A DNA stretch of 64,000 nucleotides from Chamaecrista fasciculata (taxonomy: Eukaryota; Streptophyta; Magnoliopsida; Fabales; Fabaceae), in the NCBI GenBank assembly GCA_003254925.1, contig QANZ01035165.1, positions 4,023 through 68,022 of the forward strand, given 5' to 3'. Shown piece by piece: positions 50,106-62,703 of this stretch (within the stretch, counting starts at the first letter, position 1; every line of letters begins with the position of its first letter). Under the pieces are notes generated by a model that saw only the letters and a program-made list of their open reading frames with translations, ran no database searches and was not told the DNA's origin. Position numbers and translations under genes: made by a program.

Positions 50106-50550
50106 TGATATACAAAACTTGAAAGAGTTTTAAATGAATATCAACAAAAGTGTTTTAAATAACGTGGCAATTTAATTATCTCAAAATATAAGCTTTTTTT
50201 AGTTTAACTTATAGAAAATAAGATAAGATTATGATCTTATCTGAATAATATAATTATAAATAATCGTATCTTCACATTCAATATTTTGATTAGTATCTAA
50301 TTTTTTTTTTAAATGTTATATTAATAAAGTTTAAAATATATTGTTTGGATATTGAACCTCAATTAACATTTATTCTTAATAAAAAAAATTAAATTAATTA
50401 TAAGTACATTTTTTAATTTTCTTCTTTTTAAAAACTAAATTACTAAAATATTCTTTATATTAGAAGAATCTAAATCAAAGATTTCCAAGTTTTGGATCAG
50501 ATAACAATATTCTTTATATTACGTATCTTTTTTTTTGTTGTTGTTTCATG

Positions 50551-50560
50551 TATATAAATA
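50551..50560 (+). promoter_or_regulatory. TATA box of XYL1
   Basis: TATATAAATA lies 52 bases before the start codon, followed by a CT-rich leader (GACTCTCTCCCTCG), a usual plant promoter layout. Confidence 0.75.
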
Positions 50561-50611
50561 GACTCTCTCCCTCGTCCACTATTCATTGTGCTTAGTTGCT
50601 TTGCTATAACT

Positions 50612-53600
50612 ATGGCTTCTTCGCGCTTTTCTTTAGCTTCTGTGTGTCTCTATTTTCTCCTGCTATTGTTATTGGTATCGCCATGTATAGCAGGAAAAAC
50701 AAAAGAAAAATTAGCAAGAAGAAGAAACAAAAGCTCTTCTTCTTCCTCTCATCATCACAATGTTACAAAAATTGGTGAAGGGTATCGTTTGATCTCCATT
50801 GAAGAAACATCTGATGGTGGTCTCATTGGTCACCTTCATGTCAAGCACAAGAACAAAATCTATGGCCCTGATATTCCTATCTTGCAGCTTTACGTCAAGT
50901 AAGTAATTAAAATAATCCTACTTTAACCCCTCAAGGTTTCCCACTTTTTTCTTTTACGTACGTCAACATTCGATTAATGTTCTCTCATTCGTCCAATAAT
51001 CGATTTTGAATATGACTAATTAAGAACATATATTCTTTTGTTTTTAGAGATTCTTGAATTTATACGGAATACTAATTAGTTTTTACATAACGAGAATACA
51101 TGATTTCAACATTGAAATATTTCAGTTCTTAATAATTTGGTCCCTAATGACAATTCTATCCTTGAATTAGTACTAAATTAATAGTAAATACTTTTTGAGG
51201 TTTGAATTTGTACTAAATTAATACTATTTGATTTTTAAACTTGAACTAATTTTATACTTTTTGGCTCCTAAATTTGGACTAAATTAATATTATTTGGTCT
51301 TTGAATTTAAACTGATTTTATATTTTATAATCCCTGAATTTGTACTAAATTTATACTATTTGGTTCCTGAGTTTTTACTGAATTTATACTTTTTGATTCT
51401 TGAATTTAACTGAAAAACCAAATTGTTGACAATTATTGGATAGCCTTATAACAAAGATATAAACAACTTTACCTAAATCTTTCCCTTATAATAATTTAGG
51501 GACCAAATAATTTATACTATATGTAAATTGAAGAACCAAATAAAATAATGTTTTTTTTTTCTGTTTTTATGTTATAAATGCAGAATTAGAAACTTCAGTA
51601 TTTTCTCATAATCTCTTATAGTTTTTGTTTTTCTGTTTTTATGTTATAAATGCAGAATTAGGATTTGAGTTTTTTTTTTTTATCAATTTTACATTATATA
51701 TCGTTAGCCACATAGATTCTCTCGTTAATATTTAGCTAAAGTAAGAGCAAAGGATAAAATTGACCAAAATTTGAAAGATTGGGGATGAAATTGAGAGCAA
51801 AAAACAATTGGGGACGAAATTGACAACATGTGTAAAGTTTGGGGACTAAATGGGTGCTTTTGCCTATATATGATTTTCGGAAATCTGTGTTTTCACTTTT
51901 CAAGATTTTTCAATAACATTCTGTTTCATGTGAAATTTTGCCAAGGCACGAAACGGACAATCGCTTAAGGGTTCGAATCACCGACGCCAAGAAGCAAAGA
52001 TGGGAAGTGCCATACAATCTCCTTCCTCGAGAGCATCCTCCATCTGTGAAGCAAACAATCACAAGATCAAGGAAGAACAGTGTACACATTTCAGAATTTT
52101 CTGGTTCTCACCTTATTTTCAGTTATACGGCCGATCCTTTCACTTTCGCCGTCAAGAGGAAATCCGACGGTGAAGTTCTCTTCGATTCAAGCTCCAATTT
52201 CAACTCATTGGTGTTCAAGGATCAGTACCTCGAGATTTCGACCAAATTGCCCAAATATGCGTCGTTGTATGGTTTGGGGGAAAACTCACAACCCCACGGG
52301 ATCAAACTTTACCCTAATGATCCCTTCACACTGTACACTGAAGATGTTTCGGCTATTAATCTCAATACTGATCTGTATGGGGATCACCCTGTGTATATGG
52401 ATCTTCGAAATGTAGGAGGCGAGGCTTCTGCTCATGCTGTTCTGTTACTGAATAGTAATGGCATGGATGTGTTTTACACGGGAACTTCACTGACTTATAA
52501 GGTTATTGGAGGCGTTCTAGATTTTTACTTTTTTGCAGGGCCTACTCCTTTGGATGTTGTTGATCAGTATACTTCCTTAATTGGTAGACCAGCTCCTATG
52601 CCTTACTGGGCATTCGGTATGATTCTCTTTGCTCTCTTCTCAAGTGATTTCTGTGCTATTCTCTTGTTTTATGTCCTTAATCTGCTTTGGGAAATAGAAA
52701 ATGATGCCAATTTTTCTTAGCCGTGTTATCATGTTAATTAACACATTGTATTGTAACTGGTATGAATTCTGGCCTTTAACTGACTAAAATGATGACGGTG
52801 ATTGATAGTAGTATATGCTTAATGATGAATAATTGAATATGGTGTTCCTATCTGCTGTTGCTGGGTTAATCCAATGTTTATTTCTTGAGCCGGATGTAGT
52901 AATTGTTTTTAAAGGTTAGGTTGGTGGTCGGTCTAATTTCTGGTTGCAAAACTAATTGATTTCTGATTCTGCCGAACGGTTCATATCTTGTATTACTTTA
53001 TAGATCTGAAATAGTTTTAACCTTTTTATTTTTATCTGTAATAGTTGTGCATAAAGTGGAAAAATTTAGCTTTACCATAGAAAAAGGCTTCAACTTTTCA
53101 ACTAAACTTTTCTAACAGTTAAGACACTTGGTCTTTATTATTTGCTTATATAAAGAAATTATTTAGTCCTTAGATCCATCATTGCATGCACTTTGTCATC
53201 GTTGCTTTTCCCTGTTTTTTTTTTCTAAATTTTAATTAAAAGCAAGATATTTTGGTTCATATAAACCAACCTTATGTAAGATCTACCTTCGCTTCTAGTT
53301 TCTAAACATAAACTTCCTTATATTTCAATTTGGGTTTCTAGATGAATGGAATGGAAAAAACTAAGCTTTAACTTTACGTAGCACTAGTTTCAATTTGTTT
53401 TGCAGGTAGATGTTTGTTTTCTAAACTTCCATAATAATATATATTTTTTTAGTAAGTATTTGATTAGTTCGGTCCCTTATTTGGTATTGTAGGATTCCAT
53501 CAATGCAGATGGGGTTACCATAACCTATCTGTTGTTGAAGATGTTGTTGAGAACTACAAAAGGGCCCAAATCCCACTTGATGTGATCTGGAATGATGATG

Positions 53601-55372
53601 ATCACATGGATGGCCACAAAGACTTCACACTCAACCCTGTCAACTATACTCGTCCAAAGCTTCTAGCCTTCCTAGACAAAATTCACAGCATTGGCATGAA
53701 ATATATTGTCATTGTTGATCCAGGAATTGGTGTTAACAACAGTTATGGTGTATATCAGAGGGGTATGGCCAATGATGTTTTTATCAAGTATGAAGGCGAA
53801 CCCTACTTGGCTCAAGTTTGGCCAGGAGCAGTTTACTTTCCTGATTTTCTTAACCCCAAAACTGTTTCTTGGTGGGGTGATGAGATCCGTCGCTTCCATG
53901 AGCTTGTTCCTGTTGATGGTCTATGGATCGACATGAACGAAGCTTCTAACTTCTGTACAGGAAAGTGTACTATTCCCAAGGGTGTTACGTGCCCATCAGT
54001 AACAGTCACAGGTCCCGCATCGGAATGTTGCTTAGATTGCAAAAACTTCACAATGACAAGATGGGATGACCCACCTTATAAGATTAATGTTACTGGAAAG
54101 CAGGCCCCATTAGGCTTTAAAACCATAGCCACCAGTGCAGAACACTACAATGGTGTTTTGGAGTATGATGCTCACAGTATTTATGGTTTTTCCGAAGCCA
54201 TTGCAACCCACAAGGCCCTTCAAGGGCTTCAGGGGAAAAGGCCATTTATCTTATCTCGTTCCACTTATGTTGGTTCAGGCAAATATGCTGCTCATTGGAC
54301 AGGTGATAATCAGGGCACATGGGAACAATTGAAAATCTCCATATCAACCATGCTTAACTTTGGAATTTTTGGGATTCCAATGGTTGGTTCAGATATATGT
54401 GGCTTTTACCCACAACCAACTGAAGAGCTTTGCAACCGATGGATTGAAGTAGGTGCTTTCTACCCTTTCTCAAGGGACCATGCAAATTTTTACTCCCCAA
54501 GGCAAGAGCTTTATCAATGGGAATCTGTAGCTGAGTCTGCTCGTAATGCCTTGGGCTTGAGATATAGGCTTCTGCCATATTTCTATACATTGAACTACGA
54601 GGCTCATATGAGAGGATCCCCAATTGCTAGGCCACTTTTCTTCTCATTCCCAAGTTACACTGAATGCTATGATGTCAGCACTCAATTTTTACTTGGAAGT
54701 AGCCTTATGATCTCCCCTGTGCTTGAACAAGGCAAAAGTCAAGTGAAAGCACTCTTCCCTCCAGGCTCATGGTACAGTTTGCTAGATTTAACACAGACCA
54801 TTACATCCGAAGATGGAGTCTATGTCACGCTTGATGCTCCCTTGCATGTGGTGAACGTTCATCTGTATCAGAATACCATTCTGCCAATGCAGCAAGGAGG
54901 ATTGATCTCCAAGGAAGCCAGAACAACCCCATTCAACCTCATCGTGACTTTCCCAGCCGGTGCATCCGATGGAGAAGCCAAGGGAAGTCTTTATGTAGAT
55001 GATGATGAGCTGCCAGAGATGAAGCTCGGAAATGGGAATTCCACATATGTTGATTTCTATGCAACTTTGAAACAGGGAAGTGTGAAGGTTTGGTCACAAG
55101 TGCAAGATAGCAAGTATGCGTTGGAGAAAGACTTGACCATTGAGAAGATCACTGTGTTGGGATTAGGTGGTGATGGTGCTCCTTCTGCACTTGTAATTGA
55201 TGGTAAACCAATGGTGGGTGTATCTGATGTGCAGGTCAATACATCAGAACACAAGTATATGCAGGAACAGGGTCTCGGAGATGGAGAGAAGAAGACCGTG
55301 ATGGTGGAGATTAATGGCTTGAAGATGCCTGTGGGTAAAAATTTTGAGCTGAGCTGGAAAATGGGGGTTTGA
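50612..55372 (+). CDS. XYL1: Alpha-xylosidase 1 (GH31)
   Basis: Exons 50612-50898, 51946-52616 and 53493-55372 join in frame to 945 codons and a stop. The enzyme removes the unsubstituted alpha-xylosyl end of xyloglucan oligosaccharides in the cell wall. A signal peptide ([22 protein letters not shown]) covers about residues 1-28. The GH31 catalytic domain has [10 protein letters not shown] with the nucleophile Asp at about 466, and [10 protein letters not shown] with the acid/base Asp at about 591. [15 protein letters not shown] and [11 protein letters not shown] are also conserved. Match to Arabidopsis XYL1 (915 aa) runs from end to end. The extra length is partly a basic, Ser/His-rich stretch (about residues 29-53) after the signal peptide. 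The ATG at 50612 is preferred because it starts the signal peptide and follows a TATA box by 52 bases. The reading frame is intact. Confidence 0.97.
51150..51425 (+). repeat. Degenerate 40-bp tandem repeat in XYL1 intron 1
   Basis: Units of the form TGAATTTGTACTAAATTAATACTATTTGGTT recur about six times with variation. Further on, TTTTTATGTTATAAATGCAG is duplicated at about 51560 and 51635. Confidence 0.65.
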
Positions 55373-56100
55373 ATTTGATATTTATCTTTTCATTTTTGTT
55401 TTCCGGAAGTTGGAGTCTTTAGTTTATTTAGGTTGTCACAAGTTTTCTTTTCCTTTTTGGTTTAATTTTTGGGTTAAGGCTAATTGGCTGAATGAATCTG
55501 CGCAATACAATACCTGTGAACTGTACAGGGGTGGTTTTCCTTTTTGGTTTTGTTGGGTTAATTATTAGCATTGTTTATGGAGAGATTAGCTGAATTGTGC
55601 TAGTCCTCGTTCTTTTGGATTTTTTTAGTTCAGTCAGTAGCTTATGTTTGGATTTTTGAAGTACTTTAATAAAATTCAAGTTTCTCGTCTACAGTTGGTT
55701 TTCTTTTTACAGTTCAATTAACAAAAGCTTTAATTTTAAAAAATCAAGCTAAACTCTTTTTTTTTTTCTTTTCTGTTTTCCTGACATTTACTTAACATTA
55801 AACTGTCTCTCAAGCATTCATCACTGGCAAGTGAATAATGTTGTTGATTTTGTCTCCAAAATGATGTTTGCTGATATTTGTACATGAAGACCCAATTTAT
55901 ACTGATATTCTAATCATTTGACACTATTATATTTTGCTGAATACTGACTGTTATATTATATTTTGCTCGTTTTCTTGTTTAAAGTTAGCTTAAGCAACTT
56001 TTAACTTTTTTCCTTTTCAGTTAATTTTTTTTCCCTCTATTATGGTCATCATCATTTTTTGTTGTCAATGCCAGTTCCAATATTTGTATATACTCTTGGA
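55373..56100 (+). other. 3' flank of XYL1
   Basis: T-rich DNA after the stop; AATAAA at about 55668 could serve as a poly(A) signal. Nothing else is recognised. Confidence 0.5.
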
Positions 56101-56964
56101 TTCTGGAGATTCTAATATAATCTTTCATTCAGGAGACATACCCACTATTGTGAGGCAGCCCCCCAGTTCTTAGATGCTTATAAGGCACCCAGGAGTACCT
56201 TGGTTTGTTTATAAGGAAATTAATTTGGCCACACTGGAATGAAACATGACTTCTTTAAAAGATTTTATCAGTATTTGTATATTAGTCCCTTGGTTTAATT
56301 AAAGTTAATGAACTTTTGCAATTTTGGAATCCTAATTGTTAGTGGTTGCTGTTGCTACTTTTTAAAATTTGTGCTCTGGCTTTTCTACCATTGCCTTAGA
56401 AATACATGTGACACTATGATAAAAGAGTATTGTATTGTTGTCTTCTATATTCTATCCTGGTGTTTTTGATGCGCTAAAGTGGGTAGAAATCTGTAACTTA
56501 TGCCTGGGGATGAGCTTTAATATCAAAAAATAATGCAATTGACAATAATTATCAACTTAAGACACTGTAATCAGCTTTTGAAGAATTTAGTGGACTTGTC
56601 CTATTAAATGGTTACATCTTTTATTCTTTTGGTTCATCCATTTTGGCTCATAAAGGAACAATCACAAATTTAGAGTTTCACAAACATCTGTCTTCTCATT
56701 AAATATTTACATTTTTTTTTTGTAGCTCATGCGGCATTTTCTGTTTTGAAGTGTGTATCTGATCTTGACAGGATTTCTGGATCATAGTTTTTCTTTCTTT
56801 AAGCATAATTATTCTTCCTATATGCATTCTAACAGACTGATGTTTAGGTGCTTAATGGACTGTAACATTATTGGCACTGATAACCTGTTAACTGTTCTTT
56901 TTTAAGAATTTTTTTCCTTCCGTAAATAATGATGGAAACCATGCTTTTGTATTTGATGCAACAG

Positions 56965-57955
56965 TCTCAGCATGAGTGGGATGAATTAAAGTTGGGTAAG
57001 TCCTTTTTTATGTTAGAAGAAACAGGAAGATTCTTGACTTAGGTTTTGATTCTGTATAATTATCCGAATATTTGGACATGACTTAAGATTGAGTTGGTAT
57101 TGTTAAAGACTTTTCAATGTTTTTATTGAATCTTAATCTTAATATTTTTAGGCATATGGTCAGAAACTGATATTAATCTCCCCTTTGGTGTGCCCATTGA
57201 TTTTTTTAAAAAAAATAAAAATATTTGGACATAACTTCTCTATGTTTATCATCTTTATCTTTGTAGATCCGTTCAAACTATCCTTATATGGATCAATTGT
57301 ATGTGCTCATCTTAACTTTTGGATCTCAAATTTCAGTTTGTATTTACTTCAGCAAGCTTCCTATTCTATATGAAGTTTGTACTGCTTTCAACATGCTTAT
57401 TTGTGTATGGAATTCAAACCTATGAGAAAACAATAAAAAAAAAAGTAAACTAACGATTTGGTCCCTAAAAGATTATCGAACAGACAATTCGGTCTCTGAA
57501 AAATTAAAATATACAATTTAAGTCCATGGAATATCAAAATGGTATGAAACAGAGCAATATAACATCATCCATGACACAACGAGCAAAAACATTTGAATGA
57601 AACAGAGCAATATACACTAACCAAGACTAATCCAAATTAAATAGATAAATACAACAAATTCAGCCCACCATTTGAGCGAAGAAACTACATGAGTGTGGAC
57701 TACTGATTCCTCACTTGGTCTCTTAATTGAGTGGTGGAAGTTCAAATTTCATTTTTGAATATAAAAAGTTTTCTGTAACTAATCGTTTACCCTTAAGTGA
57801 AGAATTTTTAGCGAACCAATTAGTCAGTATTCTCAAAGAAAGAGTGAAATTTACCATGTAGCTTCCTTTCTTTCTTTGCTTTTCTTTGTTGCATCACAGT
57901 GCTCTTTTACTTTTCAGACCGAAGCCCTGGCAAGAAGAAAAAAAAGTCCCTGTAG
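56965..57955 (+). pseudogene. Possible orphan last two exons of an unidentified gene
   Basis: 56965-56995 has a good acceptor (CAACAG) and donor (GG/GTAAG). 57918-57955 has the acceptor CTTTTCAG. Joined, they read SQHEWDELKLDRSPGKKKKK, then SL and a stop, which looks like a natural basic C-terminus. I cannot identify the family. Upstream, coding-like scraps at about 56128 and 56730 contain stops. This may be a gene remnant or chance; no full gene can be built here. Confidence 0.3.
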
Positions 57956-58164
57956 AAAATTAATAGCTGAAAGAGATGATTTAACACTGTAGAATGTATT
58001 TATACAATGCAATGCCAGCTGGACTCAAGTATTTTAGTAACTAAAACTCTACTGACTAATAAAACTAACACACTAACAATCAGCTTAACTAATAAACTGA
58101 AACACAAGTAACAAATAATAAATACAAAAGAATACAAAATACATAATACAGCACATTTTATATC

Positions 58165-59339
58165 GGCCAAAGTGCGAATTTGGTCATGTAACTTTGCTCA
58201 AGTTTTCAAATCAGTCATATAACTTTTTTTGTCTCGAATTTGCTCCTGTATCTTTGCTTCAGGTTCCAAATCAGTCCTATATCTTTTTTTGTCTTAGTTT
58301 TGGTCCTATATGTTTTGAGAACTTCTCACCGTTAGTCCTCCGTCTACTTTAAATTACAATTTAGTCCTAAAAACTTCAAGTCCCTTTCACTTTAGTCCCT
58401 GACTATCAAAATGAAAGTGAAAGAGCATCCTTGAAGATTCTCAAACCTTACATCTTGGTCCCTAATCCATGAATTCTTCATGTAATGAAATAGAAATGCA
58501 AAAAAAAAAAACAAATTAAAAGCAAATGACAGAGGGACCAAAACTGAAAACGCAGAAAATTTAAAATCCACCGGGAAACGTACGGAAATTGCCGAGAAAC
58601 TAAAAAACTCATCCAAAAACCCGAATACTCGCTGAAATCTCACTCAAATAATCGCCCTCAAATGCTTTAAGAAATAATTTATGAAAATCCAAACTTTTGA
58701 GGAGGGAGGTGATAGAAGATTCCCTTACATTTGGTGATTCCGAGAGAGAAGTTCTGAAATCCCTTACATTTCTTCTATCACATCCCTCCTCAAAAGTTTG
58801 GATTTTCGAAAATTCTTTTTTAAAGCATTTGATGGCGATTATTTGAATGAGATTTCAGTGAGAATTGAGGTTTTTGGATGAGTTCTTGAGTTTCTCGGCG
58901 ATTTCCGTACGTTTTCCGGCGATTTTTTAGGCATTTTCAGGTGGGTTTTAAATTTTTTGCGTTTTCAGTTTTAGTCCCTCTGTCATTTTGCTTTAATTTG
59001 TGTTATTTTTGCATTTTTATTCCATTTCATGAAGAATTCATTGATTAGGGACCAAGACGTTTGAGAATCTTCAGGGATGCTCTTTCACTTTTATTTTGAT
59101 AGTCAGGGACTAAAGTGAAAGGGACTTGAAGTTTTCAGGACTAAACTGTAATTTGAAATAGACGGAGGACTAACGGTGGGAGGTTTTCAAAACATATGGG
59201 ACCAGAACTGAGACAAAAAAAATATAGGACTGGTTTGGGACCTAAAGCAAAGATACAGGACTATATTTGAGACAAAAAAAGTTAGAGGACTGATTTGGGA
59301 ACTGAAGCAAAGTTATAGGACCAAATTCGCACTTTGGCC
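58165..59339. mobile_element. Large foldback element, 1.2 kb
   Basis: GGCCAAAGTGCGAATTTGGTC at the left end is matched by its complement at the right end, and the arms stay inverted for about 570 bp each. TTATATC flanks both sides (58158-58164 and 59340-59346). The arms contain tandem 'ttggtcc/ggaccaaa' units like those of the element at 34852-35550. No transposase is seen. Confidence 0.85.
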
Positions 59340-59499
59340 TTATATCAGTATATTTCTACATTCCCTCGTCCCTTTGCTTTCTCGGTCTTTCTTCTCCTTT
59401 TTTTAAAAAAAACTAATCAAAACCTCATTTCATTCCAAAACAATCAATACAAACACCAATGCCAGAGAAACAAAACAAACAAAGCAACTACAAACATAC

Positions 59500-60000
59500 A
59501 AACAAATACAATAAAAAACAACACCTTTCTTGGCTAGCCAATCACTCCTTCTAATGCAAGAAATAGAACAAGCATTCAACAAACTCAACAAGTGCATGAT
59601 GTCCTCCAAAATTGAACAACACTTACAATCCCTTCCACTAGAAAAAGAATTCACCATCTGCACAAAAGCTTTTCAATCAGTCTCAAATGATCACATTACT
59701 ACTTCCACTACAGCACCATCCTTATATCATATAATGACCCCATTCCTCCTTTGCCAGAAACTTTGTAAGCTCCATCCATATTAGGAGGAGGATACCACTT
59801 ACAATCCTTTTCCAGAACAACACCATTTAATTTCTAGGAAGCAAATCATCATCATCATCTTGCTTGGATCTCAAAATTTCATCAACACAGTAAGTAATTT
59901 TAGCACAAACCTTCTCAGGATCAAGGCTGCTATGCTCAAAAACCACTTGACATCTCTCTTTCCAGATGAACCTTAAGTCAATTTTTCTACTTTGCAAAAT
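59500..60000 (-). mobile_element. LINE-type RNase H domain remnant
   Basis: Read on the minus strand, the pieces FIWKERCQVVFEHSSLDPEK, NMDGAYK, GGMG and EDIMHLLSLLNACSISCIRR then DWLAKKG follow the order of the plant RNase H domain found at the end of LINE pol genes. Several stops and frame shifts separate them, so this is a decayed copy. A host RNase H-like gene is a less likely source. Confidence 0.6.
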
Positions 60001-60307
60001 TTCTAGTTTTTCGTTTACACCAAACTAATTAAGATACCTATCATGTTACAAAAGTTTGAGATAAAAATACTTAAACTCTGACATTAACCTTGTTAGTTGT
60101 TAGTATAGATACTAGCATATAACGATAGAAATTATAAATAAGCAATATTATCACACACATATATATATACATAACCAAAGTTTGATCATTTGCAAAGTAT
60201 AGGATTTGATTTTAAATAATAAACTATAGAGACTAAAGTTAAAAGTTAAAAATATTTGAGTAAACAATAAGAAGTAAGACCCATAGTCATATGATTAATT
60301 TTTTGTT

Positions 60308-60736
60308 AGACAAAGTCTCAAATTAGTTCCTTATGCATGGGGTAGATTGCAAATTGGTCCTACATGTTTTCATGATGTTTCAAATTGGTTCCAAAAATAC
60401 TTTTGAGATGTAATTTGACCTTATTTGCAAGTGATCTTAACTAGGTAGAGAAAAAACTTTTCAAGAGTTAGCACATAGGTTCAAATTCGTCTCATGCGGA
60501 CTTCAAACAAGAGAGATATGGCCAATTTCACTTGTTTGACCGTGAAAAGAGTTAGCGACTTTTGAGACTCGATTTTACCCCGTTTGTTGATATTCCCAAA
60601 ATACTCTTCAAAAGAAACTCATAGCTTTGAATTTGTCGCATTTAAGCTTAAAATAAGAGATATATGATCATATTAAATAATTTTCGACCAATTTGAAACC
60701 TACTCTATACATAAGGGATTAATTTGAGACTTTGCC
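60308..60736. mobile_element. Foldback MITE with exact 9-bp target duplication
   Basis: The ends (A)GACAAAGTCTCAAATTA and TAATTTGAGACTTTGCC are inverted. TTTTTTGTT flanks both sides (60299-60307 and 60737-60745). A 9-bp duplication indicates a Mutator-like mover. A one-arm relative lies at about 28640-28990. Confidence 0.8.
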
Positions 60737-60988
60737 TTTTTTGTTTTAAGGTTCTATTTTAAAATATTTGTTTTGGTCAAATATTTTAAAATAAACAATT
60801 AAACATGAAATATTCTTTTAAGTACCATACGCAAATTTTTAGACGTGATCCAAAAATGTTTCATCATATTTTTCTTATTTTTTTGGGCTTTCCTGGAAGG
60901 AAAGATTAATAAAGACAAGCGTACTTTTGACCATCCAAAACTAGTTTAGAGAATTTTATGGGCCACTATTTGGGCCCACTTTATTTGT

Positions 60989-61331
60989 AGCCGAAGTATG
61001 GACACTGACATAAATACGGGACACGACACGGATACGGACACAGCGACACGCCAAACTCTCAGAATTACGTGATACGACACGACATATATTTATATATATA
61101 AATAATTAAATATTCAAAATTTTTAATGAAAAATTTAAAATTTACAATTTTTATTCATAATATATGTCATATTTAGTATTATTTTCTCTTGTATGTCATG
61201 TTAAAGTTACAAAAAATTGATTTATATTCTAAAATTTATGTATATGTCTCGTGTCGGTGTCGCACGAGTGTCGGACACTGACACGTGTCTGACCTAGCGA
61301 CACGCCTTCAAAATGAAGTGTCCACTTCATA
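60989..61331 (+). mobile_element. MITE-like repeat, GAAGCATGGACAC family, copy 2
   Basis: It starts GAAGTATGGACACTGACA and ends GTGTCCACTTC. It aligns with 16536-16866 throughout, including TATATTTATA and TTCATAATATATGTCATAT. There is no coding. Confidence 0.65.
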
Positions 61332-62346
61332 GGTATACCACATAGGAAATACAACTTCTTTTGAGTTATGATGATTGGGAAATAATGTTCTGCACCAATT
61401 ACAATTTCATATGAAACGAAAGTAATGTTATAACCATAAAATTAAAAGTATTTTGAGATAACTAAAGCAGTAGGTGTTGGAATTTTTGTATGGATTAGCA
61501 TTAATCTATTGTAATTTGTAAGATTAATATTTGTATTTACTGATTAAGTAATTAAATTATCGTAAATCTGAATAAGATTAGATTAAGTTCATATTAATTT
61601 ATCTTTGACTTTTAATAGGGATAGAATGGTAAAAAATTAATTAATGCTTTCTTGATTTTGTAAAACATCAGATATTTTTTGGACAAAAAAAATCTTTCAA
61701 CAAAGCAAATATTTTGGGACAGGGGAATAATGTTCAAGGACCTCTCTGTAATATTCACCAATGGACTCATTAGTGAATTTGGCTATGTATATATATATAT
61801 ATATCAAATATGTTTTAGAACATATGTTCTTGTCAACTTTGGTCTCTTTGTTTGCTCCAAATTTGTATTCTCTATCTTTAACAACTCCTTGGATCTTGTG
61901 GCTAGAAAATCTTAGCTTAATACAAGATTAATGTCAACTCCAAGTTAGTAATTTCATCTTCCACACCGAATTTATTTCATCATTAGGTACAAAATTCCCC
62001 ATTTATTTGTAAACTCAGGGAATCACATTATAAATACATTAAATATCTTTTTCTTTTATGATTAAAAAGAATAATAAAGAAGTATGGCATGGGACCAAAA
62101 TGATGAAGACCATCCACATTCCACACCTCACTGAAATCGCTATGAAACAAAGTGCATGAGCAGACATGATTGTTTGGCCATGATAGCAACTCTAAGGATT
62201 CATTCAACCCCACTTTTTGTCCCACAAATCTTCAACATCCTCTTATGACTATGTATTAATAGTACCTCACAATCTCCTCAATTCATCATTCATTCTTTAT
62301 TTCTTTTCTCTTTTTTTTTTCCCCCTTAAAGCCATGTATTCCAATT
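61332..62346. other. Intergenic, nothing recognised
   Basis: AT-rich DNA with a short (AT)n run at about 61786-61804. No gene or known element can be supported. Confidence 0.4.
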
Positions 62347-62703
62347 GGCAAAAGCACCATTAATGGTTAATTTTGTCTTTAATTTTTTTTATTTTTTTAT
62401 TTTTGGCAATCAATTTTGTTCTTAATATTTCATATTTTGGTTAATTTTATCATTTACTTTTATTTCGGCTAACTATTAATGACAGAATCTACATGACTAA
62501 TTATATGTAATGTTAAATTGATAGAAAAATAAATTCAAATACTAACTCATATTAAAAAATAGAATGAAATCTATCGTTAACTTATTAAATGAAGTTAGTC
62601 AAATGATAAAATTGATCAAAATGTGAAACATCGGGAACAAAAAATATTAAAGACGAAATTAACAGTTGATGTAAAATTTGAGAATGAATAAAATACTTTT
62701 ACC
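62347..62703. mobile_element. Foldback MITE, GGCAAAAGCACC-ended
   Basis: The ends GGCAAAAGCACC and AAATACTTTTACC are imperfect inverted repeats. Imperfect 9-bp flanks (attccaatt and tattaaatt) fit an old Mutator-like insertion. A relative with GGACGAAATTGACA blocks lies in XYL1 intron 1 at about 51720-51870. Confidence 0.55.

Noticed and set aside
59530-59784. 84-residue frame on the plus strand
   Set aside because: The minus strand holds an RNase H-like order of motifs with SISCIRR and DWLAKKG, which explains the region better.
62028-62225. 65-residue frame on the minus strand
   Set aside because: No recognisable motif, no splice context and no similarity to a family I know.
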